Assembly: GCA_963402885.1 (NCBI GenBank)
Contig: OY727095.1
Span: 32,059,001-32,123,000 of the forward strand
Length of the DNA stretch: 64,000 nt
Source: Antedon bifida
Taxonomy: Eukaryota; Echinodermata; Crinoidea; Comatulida; Antedonidae
Direction: 5' to 3'
Positions 57,616 through 64,000 of the stretch are shown here, in pieces; position 1 is the stretch's first letter; the number at the start of each line of letters is the position of its first letter. The notes under the pieces were generated by a model, which ran no database searches, was not told where the DNA came from, and saw only the letters and a list, made by a program, of their open reading frames with translations. A program made the position numbers and the translations under genes.

Positions 57616-59348
57616 CATATACATGGCTGCAGTCGCGTGCTCAAGTTACCGACCGACATAGTGAGCTGTAGAGTCGTATTGCTCGCGACTAATAACTATA
57701 ACTGAGAGATTATGAGAGAGCATAATAAACCTACAAGGCCAGATGGAATATTGAAAAAGTAATTTTGAAAAATATTCCTGTACAGGTATATTTTTTAATG
57801 GAAAAAATTCTACCCTTTCAGTAACTTTACTCCATAAGATAATAATCTTTGTACTATAGTGCAGGGATTTTATATTTCTACACTGGTATTATTCCCTGCT
57901 ATACAGTATAACATATCACATAATAATGTTGCCATTTTTCCAACGAACACTGTATAGGGATTTTTTTAAATGGCATAATTTTGACCCTTTTATTTTGGTT
58001 ACTATCATAATGTGATATTGAGGTAACATGCACATAATCATGTGGTCTTTTTTTTTATTTATTTAATTTTCTGCCATACACAATACAAAGAAGATAAAAC
58101 AAGTATAAAAGGCAAGGAAGGACTAAGTACATGTTACCACAGTATAACGTGACATGCACATACTGTAATCACATAATGTGGTTTGTGCATTTCTCTAAAT
58201 ATAATATGCACAATCACATAAACTTGTTACTATATCATAATGTGATGTACAAAATCCAATCTCAATATAATAATGCGACCTTTTATTTTAAAATCCCTGT
58301 ACTATAGTACAGAGATTTGTTCAAATAAATATCAAATTCAACTCTGACACAAATCAAACGATATTCAAAAGCCCATATTTTGTTCGTTTTTCCCTGTACA
58401 TGGATTTTTTTTTTGAATGGACAAAATTTGACCTTTTATCTATTTTACATACTGGTTTTTTACGACTTCCATAAAATTATGATAATGCAATTTAAGCTCA
58501 TATTTATTAAAATTATCGCATAATTGAGAAATTCAACCTAGGCCTAGTGATGATTGTTTATGTATTATTGTGACAAAACAACATTTATGAAATACTATTT
58601 TCTTTATATATATCATATTGAAAAACATGAATTTACAATTTATAAAATCATATAAATATATATAGCTCCCTACTAAGAATGATAGATGAACATAAATATT
58701 TAACTGGAAACACTGTAATAAAGATAAAACAAAACTATAGACACCATTTGTCTTCAAATCCTCCAATTTTTATCATGCATCAATAGTCTCTAACCTCTTA
58801 AACTTGTTTGTTTTGTTACAATTCATTGAAACATTACAATGAAATTTAGAACACAGTAATTTTATATTATTAACAATAGTTTTCAATGTAAAAAATAAAT
58901 ATATATAACCTTTTGTAAAAATGTAAACCATTACTAAAATGCATTTATTAAAAAAATTATAGAAATTGTTATAATATACCATACTCAATTTGTTCATTTC
59001 AATCCTGACAATGTTCAATCATTCTCACATTTCACAATGTGCCACAAAAAATAGACATGTCAACAACAATCAACATTGTGTATTGCATTGTGGGATACTG
59101 TATATAACAAAATGTCAAGCTAGCTTTTTTGCACTGCAAAAAAAAAGATTAATTAAAAATCTTCTTCCTTCCATTTTTAGGTTATGTTTTCTCAACCAAA
59201 ACAGATTTAACATTTGTAAAATTTCCATATTAAATAACTGTTATATTAAATGTTAAACATCACATGGACACCTCCACCAAGACTCTGCGTGTATAGATGT
59301 TGGCGTGACGTCAATTATAAAATAGAAGGATGTAGCCATAGCTTGTAT
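57616..59348. other. Intergenic DNA between convergent genes
   Basis: No coding signal. Three diverged copies of a segment around GGATTTTTTTTAATGG / TTTGACCCTTTTAT (near 57790, 57960, 58405) and hairpins (GCAGGGA/TCCCTGC at 57861-57899; the palindrome CTGTACTATAGTACAG at 58297) suggest an old repeat array. On the minus strand, AATAAA words near 58944 could end the Abraxas transcript. Confidence 0.5.
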
Positions 59349-59514
59349 AAAGCTCTGTCTACACTATCAAACTTTATGTGACAAAAAAATGTGATGTGCC
59401 CATTATATGGACATGATGATATCATATCACTACCATATTTGGGCATATCACTACCATATTTGGGCACATCACACTTTTTTTGTCAAACTAGTTTGAGAGT
59501 GTAGACAGAGCTTT
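59349..59514 (+). mobile_element. AGCTCTG-family MITE, copy 23 (Abraxas 3' UTR)
   Basis: A near-consensus full-length copy, plus orientation, ending 25 nt downstream of the Abraxas stop on the opposite strand, with TATA-like flanks on both sides. Confidence 0.9.
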
Positions 59515-59538
59515 ATATCAAGTAGAATTGAATTCCTA

Positions 59539-59933
59539 CTAAAAGGTGGGTGAGTCTGACTGGCAAAATGCTTCATCTTGATCAGAAATACTGGTTACAT
59601 CACTGTCGTCATGTGCCTTCTTTAAATTTTGTTCTTTCGTTACTAAATTGTTATCAATCTGATTTCTCTTTGATATGTTTTTTGGTGGATCACTGAAAGC
59701 ACGATATCTATTAGAATCTTTCGCAGCCCCTTCGTCAGTGCTTAACCGCTGCCTACTTTTCATATACCCTGGTGAAGTTTTTAAAGCATTTTTCATTTCT
59801 GATAGGAGACCAGCAAATGGGTCTGTAATGTCTTCTTTAGCTTCCTTTACGACTTCAGGACTTTCATGATCCATTGATATTTCATTTGACAATTTTCTGT
59901 TACCGGATTTTAGCTCGTCCAAACTGAAATCTC
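59539..59933 (-). CDS. ABRAXAS1: Abraxas last coding exon with C-terminal SPTF
   Basis: Minus-strand acceptor TTTTATTTAG, 395 nt, stop TAG at 59541-59539. Reads DFSLDELKSGN, a low-complexity phospho-acceptor-rich region, and ends EAFCQSDSPTF. The last residues equal the human Abraxas 1 end (SRSPTF) at five of six positions, with serines at the places of human S404 and S406, the BRCT-docking phosphosites. A MITE lies 25 nt downstream, inside the 3' UTR. Confidence 0.9.
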
Positions 59934-62900
59934 CTAAATAAAAGAATAACCAGAAATTTAGTAAAATTGTTCATAAATCACTAGAAATAACTACCAAAGG
60001 TAAACCATACAATTTGACTGTTCACATGCTATTTTGCTAGACCACTTGAGGCAAGTAATTTAGTTCAGAGTGTCTCTTAGGCCCTGTTCAGACCTACGGA
60101 GTTATGCTTTTGTATCATACGCGGCGTACAACTCCATCTGAACCAGCAAAAGATTAGTAGAAGCCACTTCTTAAGACACTGATTGTTGTTTGTTACAACA
60201 GCTCAAGGTACAAGATTAGTGAACAACGCCTAAGATACGAAAGTCATGCATCAACGATTTTGACCTCTAACCAATCAAATTTACTCCTGCATACCAGATG
60301 TTCGCCCAAATCAGTAACATTTCAGTTTCAAACGAAAAGTGTCAAGCAAATCTGAACACTTTGCTGTTACGACGCTAATTAGTTTAATGTATATTATATG
60401 ACATTGCTTGCGATACGAAAGCATACCTCCATGGATCTGAACATACCCATAATAAACATTGTTGGACTAGTGCTAGACAAAGTCTACTACATACCTTTAG
60501 GGCTTATTGGTGATGAGTGATTCACTACACTTCTTTTAATACTCTCCTGCAATTTCTCATCTGTTTCTTCATTTGTATTGTTTTTCACACTTTCATCAGG
60601 TTTGACAATTTGTTCAGGCCTCTTTGGTATTTTTGCTGCAGCTTTCCGTCTTAGTTCTTCAACCTCCAGTCGTAGCTTGCTAACACTCGCCTCACTTCTC
60701 AGAAGTTCCTGACTAATATTCTACACATTGACACAAATAGTTTATTTAAATAAAGCATTTGTATGGAATGCAACAATTGTATTGTTGTTATTGATGATGA
60801 AGTCATTTGCATCTAAGACAGTATTACACAAACCAACAGTGGTGTTGATAGTCTGAATGTAGTTTCAATGCAAGGCCCTTAGCTAGGAAGGCTAGGCCTA
60901 TGCTGTATCACCAGAGCCAAGCGATTCAGAAGGGCCCGCGCCGCGAGACAGGGGAGGGAGAAAGATACTGCTGGTCACCGTCATCTTCGCGCAAGGGTGC
61001 ATAAATAAATAAAACAGCCATGTCGACTTTATATGATTTTATGTTCTAGCGAACACAGGATGTCCGTCGTCCTCCCCTAACTGTCCTGTTTTGGAACAGG
61101 GCTTAGAGGAAATAGTAAATAAGTTTTTCCTTTTTTTAAATTAAATGACAATTTATTGATACTTACCTCTAATTCTGACTGCATTGTGTTATTCATTTCT
61201 TCCATTTTGACTAAAGCTATTGACTTTCCAGTTGGATCTACAAACACACTCCTGTTAAATAAAAAAACAAATTTTATTTAATTGGTTAATACATTTTCAT
61301 TCATCACTTTTTGTCCTAAATCAAAGGCACACCAGACTTTCTATTCTTATTATTATTATCTACAAACACACTCCTAAAAACATTTTAATTTATTAAATTG
61401 TAGGAAACTATTTTATAACTTTCTAATAACCTTATTATTTATATTATTTAAAGCCCCCTTCCCTACGTTTTTTAGATCTAATTTAAGATCACAAATTATA
61501 TTTAATGTAAAAATAATACTATGTGGTCCTATTGCGATAACTTTTTTCGTCTTTAAACGGTTAAAAATGTGAAAAATAAGTCGATTCTAATAATTATAGC
61601 GGCCCGCTATAAATCCCAAAATGCATTGCGCGCGGATTGATATTTTTGTTTTTCACCTGTAATTCGCCCACTTTTCGATCGATCGTGAGGCCAAAACAAA
61701 TGGAAGACTCCTAACTTTTCAGCGAAAATACCGGGTTTTCCCCAATTTGTATCAACGGAGTCTGGCAAAAATAGAAAGACAATTAATGCAGCAACTATAC
61801 AACGTCAGGCTAGGTATATAGCTAGCGTACGATGTTCGTACGTTACCGATGTTTACCAGCTAGGCCTACAAAACTAAGCCTAGCTAGGCTAGGCCTAAGA
61901 CCGTCCACGAGAGGTCGATCGCCGCGAGCTACTTAGGTAGTGCATTGTTTCTCACTTTTTATCATAATTTACCATAAAACGTACATTTAAGACAAGGAAT
62001 GACATGGTTTAATGTTTTTAAAGTGATATATATGTATTATTTTCCAAAAAACGTCCAAAATTGCAGGGAAGGGGTCTTTAATTCAGCAAAAAATAAAGTT
62101 TGAATCTGAATGTTGGCTACAATTCCTAAGTGTTAAATTAACTAAGTCTAATGGCTACATGTTTACCCAGTAGAACTTACAATTCAGTAATAAAATAAAT
62201 AGTAAAGTCCAATCCTACTGTTAATCTATGTGGTAAAACCATCATAAAATTAAGTGTGAAGAAAGCTGTAATCACATGATACTTACTTGTATTTATTAAG
62301 TATGGTATCATATGTGGAGCCTATAGATGGCACACTTTCACTTGCTCTTTTATAATCCGATTGCGATGTGTCTCCCAGGTTAATGACCTCAATAGGTAAA
62401 GGCACAAATTTTCTAGAAATAAAAATAAATAAAAAAAGTTATAAGCAACCCTTTGTACGAGAAATAAAAATGATGACATTTTCTAGTTCTACCATGACCT
62501 AGAGGCCGTACCAGATGAGATACAATAGTAGTACTCAACTAACAACAGGATACTGAGCTCCGGAGATCAAAGGGTTTATCTGTGGCTGCGACACAATCAG
62601 TTCCACATCCCTTAACAGACACCGTACGCTGCGGAGAATATGTACATAGTACAGTACTGTTGATATTTGTCGCAGCCAGACATAAGATCAAAGGACTGTT
62701 ATGAGTTCTTTCCTTGGTGAGACATCCTATCAAGCACAGACCATAAACTTACTTGTTTTTGAAGGAGAATAACTGATATCCAAATGTGTGTGTAGACTGA
62801 TTCCATGTCTGTTGAGCTGTAAATATTGCAAGTATCAGACCTTTACCCAACGCTTTTTCTAAGCTTTGATGCACAGCCCTCTCTCGCAACGAAATCTGTG

Positions 62901-64000
62901 ATTGTGTGTTGCGTCGAAATTTATACCACCCTACAACTTTCTATAAACAAAGAGAATATGGAATAATGGTAAGGTAACGAAATAGCATGCTAGAGGAATG
63001 AGAACAAGTCTATCTGTGCCACATTGTTTGTATCCTTAATGCCTGCAATATGCTTTACTCTCATTGTCTCACCCCTGTGGATGTTTAAGTAATTGTTACA
63101 CTATGTGAAATGAGTAGGTGGTCATCTCCACGTGTGCTCATCTTGGTAGGCGCTGCTCTGCAGGCTACCATGGGTCTTTAAAGAATCTAATTTCCAATTT
63201 TCTCAGTTTCTATTACAAAATACTTACAGTGTGTTTATCTTGCAGAACAGACTGTACATCATCAATGTTCACATGTCCGCTTCTATTATAAAAACTAGAA
63301 GGTAATCAAATGTATTAATAAACATTTATAAACATGTATTAATTATAATATAGACGTTTGTATTATTAGATATCATAGTGTACATGTATATTGATAGTAT
63401 TAGTATAATAGGTATTTGAGTATTATTTTGTTGATCCATAGAAAATGTTTTATATATACAACATTTCTGTATGGGAAAATGTTGTATTTGAATGATTTGG
63501 GATCCATTTTGAAGGATTTACAATTATAAGTCCCACCTCCTCTTTGTGTATGTACGTACCTGCCAGTTCTCTCACATGCATAAGTTGATTGGATGACTGT
63601 AAAATAAGAAAATAATTAATAACATTAATACAGATAGAAGGATTCACAACATGATTATAATAATAATATCAAACATTTATAAAGCGCTCTTTACCAGAGT
63701 CTCACAGCACAACATGAAAAGAATAACTATTGAAATAGATGAGTTTTTAGGAAAGATGAAAGAGGATGATGGAGTGTAATGGATGGAACAAGGAAGTTGG
63801 TTCCAGATCTCTGGTGCCTGAGCAAAGAAGAACTTCGGCACAAATTTTAGGTTGGTTTTATTATTCATTCTTTGTGTAGAAATTATTGTCACTTAATTGC
63901 TTTTAATACCAAAAGATATTTGGAAAGTATGCACTAATATCACGATTTTTAATATTAATTTCTTAACATTAAACTTTTTCTGTAATCTTACTTGTACATA
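59539..64000 (-). CDS. ABRAXAS1: Abraxas, BRCA1-A complex scaffold (5' end beyond the window)
   Basis: Abraxas 1 scaffolds the nuclear BRCA1-A complex (with BRCC36, BRE, MERIT40 and RAP80), which trims K63-linked ubiquitin at DNA breaks. Exons, in transcript order on the minus strand: 64000-63992 (edge), 63596-63560, 63294-63228, 62940-62753, 62412-62287, 61251-61167, 60720-60495, 59933-59539. All phases agree. Reading through them: CTIIQSTYACERTGSFYN, KVVGWYKFRRNTQSQISLRE, HTFGYQLFSFKN, VINLGDTSQSDYK, then a coiled coil (MEEMNNTMQSELE to LRLEVEELRRKAAAK), a polar tail and CQSDSPTF-stop. GSFYN, VVGWYKFRR and NLGxTSQxxYK are landmarks of the Abraxas MPN-minus domain. The terminal SPTF equals the BRCA1 BRCT-binding pSPxF motif and separates it from ABRAXAS2, which lacks it. 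The first coding exon(s) are off the window. It converges on adducin. Confidence 0.9.
60078..60448. mobile_element. MITE, GGCCCTGTTCAGACCTACGG ends
   Basis: Left GGCCCTGTTCAGACCTACGG (continuing AGTTATGCTTTTGTATC) and right GATACGAAAGCATACCTCCA (continuing to ACATACCC) are inverted arms of about 37 bp. About 370 bp, in the last intron of Abraxas. No coding content. Confidence 0.75.
60495..60720 (-). CDS. ABRAXAS1: Abraxas exon (coiled coil and basic/acidic tail)
   Basis: Minus-strand acceptor AATGTGTAG and donor GTATGT; 226 nt, phase 0 in and one base out. Reads NISQELLRSEASVSKLRLEV and EELRRKAAAK, a clear heptad pattern, then a polar segment ending SPISPK. The coiled coil ends at about the RRKAAAK basic cluster, as in the family. 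Confidence 0.85.
60721..61166 (-). other. Abraxas intron between coiled-coil exons
   Basis: 446 bp. It includes a GC-richer patch (60880-60990, AGGGCCCGCGCCGCGAGAC) with no frame; otherwise unremarkable. Confidence 0.8.
61167..61251 (-). CDS. ABRAXAS1: Abraxas exon (coiled coil start)
   Basis: Minus-strand acceptor ATTTAACAG and donor GTAAGT; 85 nt. Reads SVFVDPTGKSIALVKMEEMN and NTMQSELE. It corresponds to the DxxGxxxxVxxINxMYxxLQEEL start of the coiled coil that pairs with BRCC36. Confidence 0.85.
61452..62077. mobile_element. TTAA-flanked non-autonomous element (piggyBac-like), second
   Basis: AGCCCCCTTCCCT (61452-61464) and AGGGAAGGGGTCT (62065-62077) are inverted with one mismatch. TTAA lies on both sides (61448-61451, 62078-62081), and ACGTTTTTT recurs beneath each end. 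626 bp, with a GC-richer interior (GCGCGCGG, repeated TAGGCCTA/AGCTAGGC) and no transposase. It lies in an Abraxas intron. Confidence 0.75.
62287..62412 (-). CDS. ABRAXAS1: Abraxas exon (end of MPN-minus domain)
   Basis: Minus-strand acceptor TTTCTAG and donor GTAAGT; 126 nt with one base in and two bases out. Reads KFVPLPIEVINLGDTSQSDY and KRASESVPSIGSTYDTILNK. NLGxTSQxxYK is conserved across Abraxas 1 and 2. Confidence 0.9.
62413..63227 (-). other. Abraxas introns around the VVGWYKFRR exon
   Basis: Outside the exon at 62753-62940, these introns (340 and 287 bp) show no repeats or coding signal. The 64-codon minus frame at 62539-62733 is intronic and unrecognised. Confidence 0.75.
62753..62940 (-). 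CDS. ABRAXAS1: Abraxas exon (MPN-minus domain core)
   Basis: Minus-strand acceptor TTGTTTATAG and donor GTAAGT; 188 nt. Reads KVVGWYKFRRNTQSQISLRE, RAVHQSLEKALGKGLILAIF, then a polar loop and THTFGYQLFSFKN. The VxGWYxFRRNTxxxxSxRE block is the strongest Abraxas signature here. No JAMM zinc motif is present, as expected for an MPN-minus scaffold. Confidence 0.92.
63228..63294 (-). CDS. ABRAXAS1: Abraxas exon (MPN-minus domain)
   Basis: Minus-strand acceptor TTCTAG and donor GTAAGT; 67 nt, leaving phase 0. Reads FYNRSGHVNIDDVQSVLQ and DKHT, matching the FYNxxGxVN block just before VVGWYKFRR in Abraxas proteins. Confidence 0.85.
63560..63596 (-). CDS. ABRAXAS1: Abraxas exon (MPN-minus domain)
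   Basis: Minus-strand acceptor ATTTTACAG and donor GTACGT; 37 nt. With neighbouring bases it reads IIQSTYACERTGS. It corresponds to the IQKYIPCYQLFS segment of human Abraxas 1: weak identity, but correct length, phase and place. Confidence 0.6.
63655..63870 (-). repeat. Dispersed repeat with TTTATAAAGCGCTC end
   Basis: Intronic in Abraxas. On the minus strand a 71-codon frame reads FFAQAPEIWNQLPCSI. It resembles fossil ends of a widespread repeat with a TATAAAGCGCT start (compare 3688), from memory only. No intact mobile-element gene. Confidence 0.45.
63992..64000 (-). CDS. ABRAXAS1: Abraxas exon, edge fragment
   Basis: Only nine bases are inside the window. On the minus strand they read TATGTACAA, followed by GTAAGAT, a good donor. 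Joined to the next exon they give CTIIQ, which aligns with YTIDIQ of human Abraxas 1. The phase (one base over) fits. Confidence 0.55.

Noticed and set aside
59306-59313. TGACGTCA (full CRE) between the genes, and another near 2914
   Set aside because: Single 8-mers expected by chance in 64 kb; neither is near a recognised promoter.
63677-63892. APEIWNQLP-containing minus frame as part of a gene or reverse transcriptase
   Set aside because: Short, without further domain sequence, inside an Abraxas intron; best explained as repeat-derived.
1-64000. CRISPR arrays, bacterial operons or phage-type systems
   Set aside because: Splice sites, long introns, MITEs and adducin/Abraxas show animal nuclear DNA. 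The tandem repeats seen have no spacer structure.

Overview
The window is AT-rich, intron-rich animal nuclear DNA carrying two recognisable protein-coding genes in convergent orientation. The organism is most likely a marine invertebrate deuterostome. An echinoderm is my best guess, from base composition, the frequent TAGGCCTA/TACAGTA-type words and the MITE-laden introns. This is inference, since no species-diagnostic gene is present. Almost all of the short open reading frames in the window are noise or shadows of exons.

Gene 1 (+ strand, 7848-54160 plus 3' UTR) is an adducin, the spectrin-actin junction and actin-capping protein. Thirteen coding exons join with compatible phases and consensus splice sites. 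They give about 705 residues: N-terminal segment, aldolase-II-like head, neck, tail, and a C-terminal lysine-rich MARCKS-related segment. A 57-nt in-phase cassette exon (46522-46578) and a possible alternative 3' end (23-nt microexon at 52915 plus terminal exon at 53291-53350) would give isoforms. The second of these would lack the MARCKS-related segment.

Gene 2 (- strand, 59539 to beyond 64000) is Abraxas (ABRAXAS1/FAM175A type), the scaffold of the BRCA1-A deubiquitinase complex. Seven complete exons and the edge of an eighth are visible. They encode the later part of the MPN-minus domain, a coiled coil, a low-complexity tail and an exact C-terminal SPTF motif, the BRCA1 BRCT phospho-ligand. 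Its N-terminal exon(s) lie beyond the right edge.

The rest is introns and intergenic DNA filled with non-autonomous DNA transposons. One family of about 165 bp, with an AGCTCTGTCTACACTATC terminal inverted repeat, occurs 23 times. Other elements include a 1.3-kb CAGGGCATCA element with a 6-bp target duplication (2247-3547), two TTAA-flanked piggyBac-like elements (22340-22884, 61452-62077), a hAT-like MITE with a perfect 8-bp target duplication (55449-55603), several palindromic MITEs, tandem repeats, a minisatellite, and a tRNA-Glu-like gene or pseudogene in intron 11 of adducin. The main MITE carries sequences matching the SRF CArG box, and oppositely oriented copies closely flank adducin exon 9. 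These are the most interesting hypotheses in the window.
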